This document shows, piece by piece, positions 56,652 to 64,000 of a DNA stretch of 64,000 bases; the first letter of the stretch is position 1, and each line of letters begins with the position of its first letter. The stretch is from positions 23,953 through 87,952 of the forward strand of contig JBBIIY010000005.1 in assembly GCA_037446255.1 (NCBI GenBank), in the 5' to 3' direction. The notes under the pieces are model-generated. The model saw nothing but the letters and a program-made list of their open reading frames with translations, did not search any database and was not told the origin of the DNA. Both the position numbers and the translations under genes were made by a program. Source of the stretch: Lithacetigena sp037446255 [NCBI: Coprothermobacterota bacterium]. Its GTDB lineage: Bacteria; Coprothermobacterota; HKB111.

Positions 56652-57416
56652 ATGTTTACTAAAGCGATTGTAAGAAAACCCGGCCTTAATTTTGCTATGG
56701 GTATCACCACTTCTTCTCTGGGAAAACCTGACTATCGTGAAGCATTGCGTCAACATACTGCTTATAGTAAGGCTTTAAAAGCCTGTGGATTAACATTAAC
56801 GGTTCTGAAGCCAGACCCCCAGTATCCCGACGCTCCTTTTGTGGAAGATACCGTAGTTATTGCTGGAAAAACTGCCATTATAACCTGTTTAGGGGATATC
56901 CGAAGGCAAGGTGAAGAGAAAAAGATAGAAAAAGAGTTAGCGAGCCTTTTTACCATCAGGAAAATTAAATTTCCCGGAACTGTGGATGGTGGTGATGTCT
57001 TAAAAATAGAAGATCATTATTATATTGGACTTTCCCGGAGAACCAACAGAGACGGAGCCAATGAACTGGCAGGATATCTTTCTCGGGCAGGGTTTAGTTC
57101 TTCTTTTGTTGAAGTAAAAAATATCTTACATTTAAAATCGGGGATAAATTATATTGGCAATTATACAATTTTAGCCCTAAAAGGTCTGGAAATCTTGGAA
57201 GAATTTAAAAACTATAACATTATTGAGGTTGAAGAATCCGAAAGTTATGCAGCCAATTGTTTATTAATAAATAATAACTTGCTGGTTCCTTCAGGATTCC
57301 CCGAAACTATGAAAAAATTAACGGAATTACCTCATGGTTACCAGTTAATTGAGTTAAAAATGACTGAGTTTGAAAAAATGGATGGCGGTTTAACCTGTCT
57401 TTCCATATTATTTTGA
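56652..57416 (+). CDS. Dimethylarginine dimethylaminohydrolase-like protein (arginine deiminase superfamily)
   Basis: The 254-residue protein matches the DDAH fold: APFVEDTVVIAG with Glu65/Asp66, TVDGGDVLKIED, the catalytic His160 in NILHLKSGINYIG, and the nucleophile Cys249 in MDGGLTCLSILF. Such enzymes hydrolyse methylated arginine to citrulline; related ones act on other guanidino groups, so the natural substrate here is uncertain. It starts 13 bases after pbpC and may be co-transcribed, although a functional link is not obvious. Confidence 0.85.
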   Translation: MFTKAIVRKPGLNFAMGITTSSLGKPDYREALRQHTAYSKALKACGLTLTVLKPDPQYPDAPFVEDTVVIAGKTAIITCLGDIRRQGEEKKIEKELASLFTIRKIKFPGTVDGGDVLKIEDHYYIGLSRRTNRDGANELAGYLSRAGFSSSFVEVKNILHLKSGINYIGNYTILALKGLEILEEFKNYNIIEVEESESYAANCLLINNNLLVPSGFPETMKKLTELPHGYQLIELKMTEFEKMDGGLTCLSILF

Positions 57417-57471
57417 ATATTAATTTGTAATAATATAGTATGGTCTTGTAGGCTGATATCCATATCTTCTC

Positions 57472-57489
57472 CCCGGGTACGAACCCGGG
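57472..57489. terminator. GC-rich hairpin after the DDAH-like gene
   Basis: CCCGGGT-ACGA-ACCCGGG (57472-57489) is a 7-bp all-but-one G/C stem with a 4-base loop. No T run follows, so it may be a weak terminator, processing site or operator. Confidence 0.4.
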
Positions 57490-57544
57490 CTAATGTGTAA
57501 TGTAGGTTTAACGCTAATTTACACAACTGTTTTGGAGGCTAAGT

Positions 57545-59251
57545 ATGTGGAGTATTTTAAGAAATTCACTGTTATATTTTTTAGGCCTTTTGATATTGGT
57601 TTCTGTAGTTCATTTTTTAATAACCATGATAATCCTGGTCATCAAAAAAACCTCAGGTCATGTTAAAGATAAGACAGGATTACTCTGGTTAAAAAAGGAG
57701 ATTTTGCATTGGAAAGATAAGGAGGTAATTTCTTCAGAACAGGCAGATAATATTTTGAAGATATATGATTATCCCCCAAAAGAAGGTATCAAAAGAGGTA
57801 GTTTGATAAGGGTTCTTTCCACTATCGGAGCAGTTTTGCTCGGGGTAGGAGTGATTTTGTTTGTAGCTTCCAACTGGAGAGAAATTTCAGCTGCGGTAAA
57901 AACTATTATGCTTATATCGGTTACCCTGGGGACCCTCTACCTTGGATACTATTTTTCTTATGAGAAAAAAGGTTTGGTTATGCTGGGTAAGAGTTTATTA
58001 TTCCTGGCAGCTATCTTCTGGGGTGCTACCTTGGCCCTCATCGGACAGATTTATCATTTACCCACCAGTGGAAACTGGGTTATCTTTCTTTTATGGGCTT
58101 TTCCCATACTACCGGTAGCTTTTTTCTTTGAATCAACCCCGGTGTTTCTTCTCTCCTCGGGACTTTTTCTAACCTGGAATATTTTCTTCATGGTAAGTCA
58201 GGGAGTTGCTAATTATTATTACCCCCTGATTGTTTTTCTTATCCTTTTACCACTCTCAGGAGAAAAACAGGTTAAATACCTAACTAATATTGCTGCACTC
58301 ATAGTCGCTTCTTTTCTGGGCTTGATTTATGGTTATGACTGGCTGGTTTTAATGATATCCCTGGGTTTAACAGGTTACTACTTCTATAAAAAAGGGTCCC
58401 AGATTTACCTTATAGGCAGTTGTCTGTCCTTTGCTCTATGGATTATCTCAGTTTTTATCCATCCTAAACCGCCTGCTTATTACCTATTCTTTATTCCCCT
58501 GCTGTTTTTATTTTATCTGACCTACAAAGATAAATCCAAAGTGAGTCTCTGGATAAATATTGCCGGTGCCATAGTGGGTGTTAATCTTTTAACTTTCTCA
58601 TTTTTAAAACAGACTGCTTTTTACCAGATAAGAATGCCCTTTCTGATTTTTCAGGTTCTTTTGGGAGTGATTCTTTATTTGATCGGGATGGCCCATTTGA
58701 GCGAGAAATATCCATCTTTTAATAAAACCTTTAGAACCTTTGGTTTTATTTTAGCTCTCGGAGCAACTTATCTCTTATCCTTCCAAGGACTTCTAACAAT
58801 ACAGCCCTTGGTGAACTATAACGCTTATCTGGTTGGTTCTTTTATTCTGGGAGCAATAGGTTTGCTAATATTGGCCTTTTACATATTGAAAAAACTTATC
58901 ACCTTGAGTCATAAAATTTATGAAATTATCTTGCTTTTCCTGCTTATTGCAGGTAGCCTTTCTGTTCTGTCAAGACCAGAATATACTCTAACAAATACAG
59001 TGATTATGAATATTCTCCTCCTCTTATTCTCTCTGATTACCATCCTCTATGGGTTTGAGGTTCGCAGTGTAATGGTCTTCAATATGGGGATATTGATTTT
59101 TGTAGGTTTTGTGATTACCCGTTACTTTGACATTTTATGGGGATTATTGGATAGGTCTTTGTTCTTCATGATAGGAGGTTTATTGTTAATTTTAAGCTCT
59201 ATATTCCTGGAAAAGAAAAGGAGAAGTATTGTGAAGGAGATTGAAAAATGA
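57545..59251 (+). CDS. DUF2157-domain multi-pass membrane protein
   Basis: The 568-residue protein has one N-terminal membrane segment, then a short soluble DUF2157 start (LLWLKKEILHWKDKEVISSEQADNILKIYDYP). About 15 hydrophobic segments follow, with GAVLLGVGVILFVASNWREISAAVKTIMLI, the DUF2157 signature. It overlaps the next gene by 4 bases. DUF2157 proteins paired with GDYXXLXY proteins are common, and their role is unknown. GGAGG lies 9 bases before the ATG. Confidence 0.85.
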   Translation: MWSILRNSLLYFLGLLILVSVVHFLITMIILVIKKTSGHVKDKTGLLWLKKEILHWKDKEVISSEQADNILKIYDYPPKEGIKRGSLIRVLSTIGAVLLGVGVILFVASNWREISAAVKTIMLISVTLGTLYLGYYFSYEKKGLVMLGKSLLFLAAIFWGATLALIGQIYHLPTSGNWVIFLLWAFPILPVAFFFESTPVFLLSSGLFLTWNIFFMVSQGVANYYYPLIVFLILLPLSGEKQVKYLTNIAALIVASFLGLIYGYDWLVLMISLGLTGYYFYKKGSQIYLIGSCLSFALWIISVFIHPKPPAYYLFFIPLLFLFYLTYKDKSKVSLWINIAGAIVGVNLLTFSFLKQTAFYQIRMPFLIFQVLLGVILYLIGMAHLSEKYPSFNKTFRTFGFILALGATYLLSFQGLLTIQPLVNYNAYLVGSFILGAIGLLILAFYILKKLITLSHKIYEIILLFLLIAGSLSVLSRPEYTLTNTVIMNILLLLFSLITILYGFEVRSVMVFNMGILIFVGFVITRYFDILWGLLDRSLFFMIGGLLLILSSIFLEKKRRSIVKEIEK

Positions 59252-59778
59252 AAAAAAGAACTGTGGTTTTTCTGATCTTAGGGTTGTGGTTACTTACAGC
59301 TTTGGCTGTCATAGGATTCAACCAATATACTGTTTTAACCGGTACCAGGGTTCTTTTAAAAACTGTCCCTATTGACCCCAGAGATGTTTTAAGAGGTGAT
59401 TATGTAATACTCCGTTATGAAATAAACAGATTGGATACCAATAAAATTCCTTTGGATTTTGATAATTTCGCGGTAGGTAAAAAAATATTTCTGATTCTGA
59501 AAAAAGAGAATATCTACTGGATTCCTGCAGAAATCAGGAATAACAAACCCGAAGGGGACGAGGTTTTCCTCACCGGACAGATAATTTGGTTTTACAATGA
59601 TACCAGGAACCTTGAAGTAGTATATGGTATTGAAAACTACTTTATACCGGAGGGTAAGGGGAGGCAGATTGAAGAATTACGAGGTCAGGGGTTAGGGGTA
59701 GAGGTTTCTATTGATAAAAACGGCAGAGGCGTGATAATTCAGCTATATTTAAATGGTGAAAAATTTATAATTGAATAA
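59248..59778 (+). CDS. GDYXXLXY-domain membrane-anchored protein
   Basis: The 176-residue protein has one N-terminal membrane segment (about 6-26) and a soluble domain with PIDPRDVLRGDYVILRYEIN, which carries the GDYxxLxY motif at 50-57. The family is usually encoded beside a DUF2157 protein, as here. The end GKGRQIEELRGQGLGVEVSIDKNGRGVI is also typical. Function is not known. Confidence 0.87.
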   Translation: MKKRTVVFLILGLWLLTALAVIGFNQYTVLTGTRVLLKTVPIDPRDVLRGDYVILRYEINRLDTNKIPLDFDNFAVGKKIFLILKKENIYWIPAEIRNNKPEGDEVFLTGQIIWFYNDTRNLEVVYGIENYFIPEGKGRQIEELRGQGLGVEVSIDKNGRGVIIQLYLNGEKFIIE

Positions 59779-59784
59779 CCCATT

Positions 59785-60064
59785 ACTGGGGACGGTCTCC
59801 TTTGTGGGTGCCATCGCGAGCATTCTGAAAGAAGTCGTGGCGATCTCATGTTTTTCCCCTCATTCGTCACCCTGAACTCCGATTCAGGGTCTAATGTCGT
59901 CCCCTCCCTTCCCCTCACCCTTCCCTCTCCTTACTTAGAAGAGGGTGAATGAAGATAATCTTCCTGCTTTAAGAGAAGGTATACGATTGTCAAGCTTAAC
60001 TTTGCTTATATTTACTACTTACATAACCGAATATGAAGAATGTCAAGCCTGACCCCACTTACTT
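59785..60064. repeat. Composite intergenic repeat, copy A (left flank of tup block)
   Basis: About 280 bases contain a GGGGACGGTCTCC remnant, an ATCGCGAGCATTCTGAAAGAAGTCG segment, CACCCTGAACTCCGATTCAGGGTCT, a TTAAGAGAAGGTATACGATT stretch and a final GTCAAGCCTGACCCCACTTA. The same components in nearly the same order occur at 63660-63896. No gene lies here; the rest of the gap to the tup gene has no recognisable riboswitch. Confidence 0.65.
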
Positions 60065-60135
60065 GCTGAGGAAAGGAGCCAAAGTAGTTGCGACTCTCTG
60101 CTCTTTTTCATTCCTTATGTGTTATATTAAATAAT

Positions 60136-61038
60136 ATGAGAATTAGACTTAATAAATACTTAACCGTCCCGGTTGGTTTCGCTTTGCTTATCATGAGTAT
60201 GTTATTGTGGGTAGGTAGTGTTAATCATATCAACAACGATACTGCCCTTTCTACCAGGCGTATTCGTCTGGCTACCACCACCAGCCTTTATGATTCCGGT
60301 CTATGGGAAATACTGGAGCCGATAATTGAAAAGGAACTAAAAATAGAATTGGACATTATCTATGCAGGGACCGGACAGGCATTGGAATATGGAAGAAGGG
60401 GAGATGTTCATCTTTTAGCCACTCATGACCGGGTGGAAGAAGAAAAATTTATTCAGGAAGGATATGGAGCCCGGAGAACTCCTTTTGCCTATAATTACTT
60501 CCTGTTAATCGGACCTGATGAAGACTCTGCTGGGATAAAAGGGCTAAAGGTGGTAGAAGCCTTCAAGAGGATATATACCCAGGGACAAATAAATCCCGAA
60601 TCCGTGAGATTCGTTTCCCGGGGGGATAATTCCGGCACACATTCACAAGAAAAAAGATTATGGAAAATCGCTGGTTTTGATTATGAAAATAATATCAGGT
60701 CAGAAAAGTGGTATTTGGAAGCAGGAAGCGGTATGGGGCCAACCCTTCTGCTGACTGACCAGAAAAAGGCCTACACGATTACCGACAAAGGCACCTATCT
60801 TACTTATAGTAATAGGATCAAATCAACACCTATCATTGATAAAGAAAATGAACTACTTAATATTTATTCCCTGATTACCTTGAACCCCGATAAGTTTCCT
60901 TTCCTGGATCTAATAACTGCTCAGAAAGTGAATAATTTGCTAATTTCCGATAAAATACAGAATATAATAGCTGAATTTGGTGTGCAAAAATATGGAACCA
61001 GTTTATTTTTACCCGGAGCAGGGGTAGATTTTGATTAA
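60136..61038 (+). CDS. tupA: Tungstate/molybdate-type ABC transporter substrate-binding protein
   Basis: The 300-residue protein has an N-terminal signal or anchor (YLTVPVGFALLIMSMLLWVG), then the TupA-type start IRLATTTSLYDSGLWEILEPII. It continues with YAGTGQALEYGRRGDVHLLATHDRVEEEKFIQEGYG and SRGDNSGTHSQEKRLW. These fit the tungstate-binding TupA/WtpA-like family, but molybdate cannot be excluded. The start is uncertain: TTG 60088, with AAAGGAG upstream, would add 16 residues; ATG 60136 gives a cleaner signal peptide but lacks a ribosome-binding site. Confidence 0.85.
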   Translation: MRIRLNKYLTVPVGFALLIMSMLLWVGSVNHINNDTALSTRRIRLATTTSLYDSGLWEILEPIIEKELKIELDIIYAGTGQALEYGRRGDVHLLATHDRVEEEKFIQEGYGARRTPFAYNYFLLIGPDEDSAGIKGLKVVEAFKRIYTQGQINPESVRFVSRGDNSGTHSQEKRLWKIAGFDYENNIRSEKWYLEAGSGMGPTLLLTDQKKAYTITDKGTYLTYSNRIKSTPIIDKENELLNIYSLITLNPDKFPFLDLITAQKVNNLLISDKIQNIIAEFGVQKYGTSLFLPGAGVDFD

Positions 61039-61059
61039 GAGAATAACAAGAGTTATGAG

Positions 61060-61752
61060 TTGACGGAAATCTGGCAGGGTTTTTTAAAAGCAGTAGAACT
61101 GATAATCACTTTTGACAGAGAAGTGATGGAAATAGCGCTTCGTTCACTCAGTATTTCCTTATTGGCAACTTTAATTGCTTCGATTCTTTGCATCCCCCTG
61201 GGGGGAATACTCCAATTCTATTTTTTCACTGGAAAGAGAGCGCTTATCAGCTTGATTCAAACCTTTTACAGTGTGCCCACGGTACTGGTGGGTCTTTTTG
61301 TTTTCCTTCTATTTTCCCGTTTGGGACCACTGGGAGGCTTAAATCTCCTTTTTACTCCCACAATTATGGTTCTGGGTCAAGCCATACTTATTACCCCGAT
61401 TCTTATCGGGCTTACTATTTCAGCCTTAAGCGGGGTTGATAAATCCCTGAAAGACACCGCCCTTTCCCTGGGGGCTACCAATACTCAAGCTATCATCACC
61501 ATTATAAAAGAGGCTCGTTTCTCCATCATTTCGGCTATCCTGCTGGCTTTTGGAAGGGCTATCTCCGAAGTGGGCTGCGTGATCATGGTAGGAGGAAATA
61601 TCCGCGGCTTTACCAGGGTTCTCACTACCGCCATTGCCCTGGAAACCCAAAGGGGGGAGATAGAGTTATCTCTGGCTTTAGGCCTTATATTGCTGCTGAT
61701 TTCCCTTACCGTTAACCTCCTGCTTAATATTTATCAACAGAGGAAAGTATGA
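61060..61752 (+). CDS. tupB: Tungstate-type ABC transporter permease
   Basis: The 230-residue protein has about six membrane segments and the permease EAA-type loop (SLKDTALSLGATNTQAIITIIKEARFSIISAILLAFGRAISEVG) that contacts the ATPase. The TupB-like motif GGNIRGFTRVLTTAIALETQRGEIELSLALG is present. The start is TTG at 61060. It overlaps the ATPase gene by ATGA. Confidence 0.9.
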   Translation: MTEIWQGFLKAVELIITFDREVMEIALRSLSISLLATLIASILCIPLGGILQFYFFTGKRALISLIQTFYSVPTVLVGLFVFLLFSRLGPLGGLNLLFTPTIMVLGQAILITPILIGLTISALSGVDKSLKDTALSLGATNTQAIITIIKEARFSIISAILLAFGRAISEVGCVIMVGGNIRGFTRVLTTAIALETQRGEIELSLALGLILLLISLTVNLLLNIYQQRKV

Positions 61753-62825
61753 GTCTGATAACAGTAACCAACCTCGGTAAAAATATTCAAGGTCGCTTTA
61801 TACTAAAAAATATAAACCTTAAGTTTGAAAAAGGGGAAATATCCGTTATTTTCGGTCCCACCAGCGCGGGTAAAACCACGCTTCTCAGAATAATAGGCTT
61901 GTTAGATGAACCAACAACAGGCTTTATAACTATTAATGATTTAGAAGTTAAAGCTGGAATTAACAATGCTTTATTCAGAAGAAAAATATCTATGGTTCTA
62001 CAGAAACCGGTAGTTTTTAACAGTTCCGTTTGGGACAATGTGGCTTATGGTTTAAGAATCAGAGGCCTAAGTTACGAAATTATCAGGAATAAGGTGGGTG
62101 AAACCTTAAATCATTTTGGTCTGGAAAAATATGCATCGGTAAATGCCAGAAAACTATCTGGTGGTGAAATGCAAAAAGTCGCCCTGGCCCGAGCAATGAT
62201 AGTTGAGCCTGAAATATTAATCCTGGACGAGCCTATGGCCAATCTGGATGTAAAAACCTCCGGGGAAGTTGAGGAAAAGATTAAAGATTATGTTTATTCA
62301 GAAAAAGGCACCATTATTATGTCCACTCACGACTTACAGCAGGGTCAAAGGTTAGCTGACCAAATTTCAGTTATACATAATGGAACAATAACCCAGTATG
62401 GCGATAAAGGAACGGTATTTTACCACCCCGAAACTGTGGAGGTGGCCAGATTTATCGGTTTTGACAACATTCTAACCGGAATAATAGTTGATAGAATTGC
62501 TGATTTAAGCGTGGTAAAAATTTCCCAACATTATCTGGAGGTTATCAGCAACGAACCTGTAGGCACTGAAGTTGATATTTGCTTAAGACCTGAAGATATA
62601 ACCATTTCCCTTAACAGGCCGTCAACCAGTGCTCGCAACACCTACCTCTGCGAGATTAAAAAGGTCTCCTACCTTAATCCCCTGACCCGGGTAAAGTTGG
62701 ATGGTAATATCCCTTTAACCTGCCTGATTACTTCTTCTTCAGCCAGAGATTTACAGCTTACTACGGGTATGCAGGTGTATGTATCCATAAAAACCACAGC
62801 AATGAGGGTAATACCGAAAAAATAA
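61749..62825 (+). CDS. tupC: Tungstate-type ABC transporter ATP-binding protein
   Basis: The 358-residue protein has Walker A GPTSAGKTT (36-44), the signature LSGGEMQKVALARAM (about 137-151), Walker B ILILDEPMANLD, and a His switch in STHDLQQGQRLAD. The C-terminal 110 residues form a TOBE-type domain (EVDICLRPEDITISL), which can sense oxyanions in related Mod/Wtp ATPases. Translation is coupled to tupB. Confidence 0.9.
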   Translation: MSLITVTNLGKNIQGRFILKNINLKFEKGEISVIFGPTSAGKTTLLRIIGLLDEPTTGFITINDLEVKAGINNALFRRKISMVLQKPVVFNSSVWDNVAYGLRIRGLSYEIIRNKVGETLNHFGLEKYASVNARKLSGGEMQKVALARAMIVEPEILILDEPMANLDVKTSGEVEEKIKDYVYSEKGTIIMSTHDLQQGQRLADQISVIHNGTITQYGDKGTVFYHPETVEVARFIGFDNILTGIIVDRIADLSVVKISQHYLEVISNEPVGTEVDICLRPEDITISLNRPSTSARNTYLCEIKKVSYLNPLTRVKLDGNIPLTCLITSSSARDLQLTTGMQVYVSIKTTAMRVIPKK

Positions 62826-62876
62826 GCATATAATAATGAGCAAACATATTTATTGAATTATTAAACGGAGGATATT

Positions 62877-63641
62877 ATGGCTGAACTATCAAAATTAACC
62901 TGGTTTGATGCCAGGAAACACCTTAAATCTGAAAATGTGGCTTTGCTCCCAGTGGGCTCAACCGAACAACACGGTCCACACCTTCCTTTAGGGACTGACT
63001 GGCTGACCGCAGAATGGATTGCCAAGAAAACTGAAGAAAAAACTGATATCTTACTACTACCTACGATTCCTGTGGGAGTATCAGAACACCACCGTCATTT
63101 CTGGGGCACCTTGTGGGTTTCTCCAGCCACTTTAAAAAATTATGTTGTGGATGTAGGGAAAGCTCTTAAAACTCACGGTATCTCCCGATTGGTAATAGTT
63201 AACGGTCACGGAGGGAACAACCCTGCTCTTGACGAAGCTTGCCGGGAACTAAGAAAATATGATATTTTCGCTTTTACTTATTCCTGGTGGTTAGCCATTC
63301 CCGATATACTACAACAAATCACAATAACTTCCGGCTCCCATGCTGGTGAATCAGAAACATCGGTTATGATGAGTGTTTGTCCTGAAAGAGTAGTAGTTGA
63401 AAGATTTGAAGAGGGATATAAAAAAGGTGCTCCTGAATGGGGTCTTAAAATAAAAGGCGTAAACATTGGCTACGACACAATTGATTTCACTCAAAGCGGT
63501 GTGGCTGGTAATCCAACAGCAGCTACAAGAGAAAAGGGTGAGATAATTCTAAACAAAAGCGTGGAAAGACTGGTGGAGTTTGTTAGCTGGCTTAAGTCCG
63601 TAGATGAAGATGGTATAAAGATTAAAGAGCATCTACCATAA
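62877..63641 (+). CDS. Creatininase-family hydrolase
   Basis: The 254-residue protein has the metal-binding motifs of the creatininase superfamily: GSTEQHGPHLPLGTD (Glu30, His32, Asp41), VNGHGGNNPAL and SHAGESETSVMM. Family members hydrolyse cyclic amides such as creatinine or act in cofactor pathways (MftE, ArfB-like), so the substrate is unknown. CGGAGG lies 6 bases before the ATG at 62877. The gene is about 50 bases after tupC and could be co-transcribed. Confidence 0.88.
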   Translation: MAELSKLTWFDARKHLKSENVALLPVGSTEQHGPHLPLGTDWLTAEWIAKKTEEKTDILLLPTIPVGVSEHHRHFWGTLWVSPATLKNYVVDVGKALKTHGISRLVIVNGHGGNNPALDEACRELRKYDIFAFTYSWWLAIPDILQQITITSGSHAGESETSVMMSVCPERVVVERFEEGYKKGAPEWGLKIKGVNIGYDTIDFTQSGVAGNPTAATREKGEIILNKSVERLVEFVSWLKSVDEDGIKIKEHLP

Positions 63642-63659
63642 AAATTAGTTTGCTTCGCT

Positions 63660-63896
63660 TACAGGGGAATATTGGGAACTGTCCCCTTTGTGGGTGTCAT
63701 CGCGAAACTTCTTAAAAGAAGTCGCGGCGATCTCATGTTTTTCCCCCCTCACCCTACCCTCTCCCTGCTTAGGAGAGGGTAAATGAAGAAAATCTTTCCG
63801 CTTAAGAGAAGGTATACGATTTTCAAGCTTAACCCTACTTACACTTACATAACCGAATGTGAAGAATGTCAAGCCTGACCCCACTTATGAACTCCG
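63660..63896. repeat. Composite intergenic repeat, copy B (right flank of tup block)
   Basis: This is a diverged copy of the element at 59785-60064 in the same orientation. It has GGGAACTGTCCCCTTTGTGGGTG, an ATCGCGAAACTTCTTAAAAG hairpin, CCTCTCCCTGCTTAGGAGAGGGTAAATGAAGA, CTTAAGAGAAGGTATACGATT and GTCAAGCCTGACCCCACTTA. The inner hairpin ACTTCTT-AA-AAGAAGT is compensated relative to other copies. Confidence 0.65.
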
Positions 63897-63912
63897 ATTA
63901 AGAGTCTAGTGT

Positions 63913-64000
63913 CTTCCTCTCCTGGAAGGGAGTTTTTTCATCTTCTTCCTCTCCTGGAAGGGAGTTCTTTCATCTTCTTCCCCTCCTGGAAGGGAGTTCT
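63913..64000. repeat. 32-bp tandem direct repeat, continues beyond the window
   Basis: Units at 63913-63944, 63945-63976 and 63977-64000 (cut off) share CTTCCTCTCCTGGAAGGGAG followed by TT(T/C)TTTCATCTT, with only one or two base differences. Each unit contains a short CTCTC/GGGAG complementarity. There are no spacers, so it is not a CRISPR array. Confidence 0.8.

Noticed and set aside
60136-61038. Phosphate-binding PstS protein
   Set aside because: The TTTSLYDSGL start and the EEKFIQEGYG block fit TupA-type tungstate binding, and the permease is a single short TupB-like subunit rather than PstC/PstA.
63645-63884. 79-codon reverse-strand frame
   Set aside because: It coincides with composite repeat copy B and has no ribosome-binding site or family likeness.
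63913-64000. CRISPR array
   Set aside because: The units are contiguous with no unique spacers, and no cas gene is in the window.

Overview
The window is an AT-rich, gene-dense chromosomal segment with no phage, insertion-sequence or plasmid genes. Gene content points to a Clostridia-like or related Terrabacteria lineage. The evidence is a xerD-deoB pair, Gram-positive-style pur genes with separate purS, purQ and purL, an NAD-type pyrK-pyrD pair with a separate pyrI, a two-gene radical SAM pair of the TIGR03960/TIGR03936 type, and a SCIFF-type peptide with its radical SAM maturase. S-layer homology (SLH) domains and an alpha-2-macroglobulin/PBP1C pair leave open a diderm envelope. The lineage call is inference; there is no rRNA or other phylogenetic marker here.

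Layout. 1-521 (minus): the start of a small multidrug-export-like membrane protein and a 57-residue Trm112-like zinc protein. 926-3181: an SLH-anchored family 5 solute-binding protein. 3548-7725: a polymer-forming membrane protein, a tyrosine recombinase, phosphopentomutase and a PflX-like radical SAM protein. 7807-11979: holA, an M16 peptidase, a 45-residue SCIFF-like peptide that keeps only three cysteines, its SPASM maturase and a RidA protein. 12076-16984 (minus): TIGR03960 and TIGR03936 radical SAM proteins, a CvpA-like protein, and a protein with five carboxypeptidase-regulatory-like repeats and a degenerate FMN_bind domain. 17479-23325: pyrB-I-C-F-K-D-E. 23397-28195 (minus): an ArsB/NhaD-type transporter, an ECF sigma factor with a membrane partner and a polymer-forming protein, a PH-like protein, tRNA-Glu and a small membrane protein. 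28505-39963 (minus): purK-E-C-S-Q-L-F-M-N-H-D without purB.

40326-42385: a secreted repeat protein, then a second ECF sigma factor with a membrane partner. 42645-43448 (minus): a PolB-type exonuclease. 43771-46843: a degenerate LmbE-like protein and a second SLH solute-binding protein. 46906-47607 (minus): a duplicated membrane-anchored protein. 48132-57416: alpha-2-macroglobulin, PBP1C and a DDAH-like hydrolase. 57545-59778: a DUF2157/GDYXXLXY pair. 60136-63641: a tungstate-type ABC transporter (TupABC) and a creatininase-family hydrolase.

Intergenic DNA carries at least three dispersed repeat families: GGGGACTGTCCCC-type dyads, GACTCTGGATC-type dyads and an AGAAGTC hairpin family. They occur in most longer gaps. 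Two diverged composite copies bracket the tup-creatininase block, and a 32-bp tandem repeat runs off the right edge.

The strongest candidate for something new is the 10081-11979 locus. It looks like a reduced-cysteine member of the SCIFF ranthipeptide family with its own maturase, set between an M16 peptidase and RidA.
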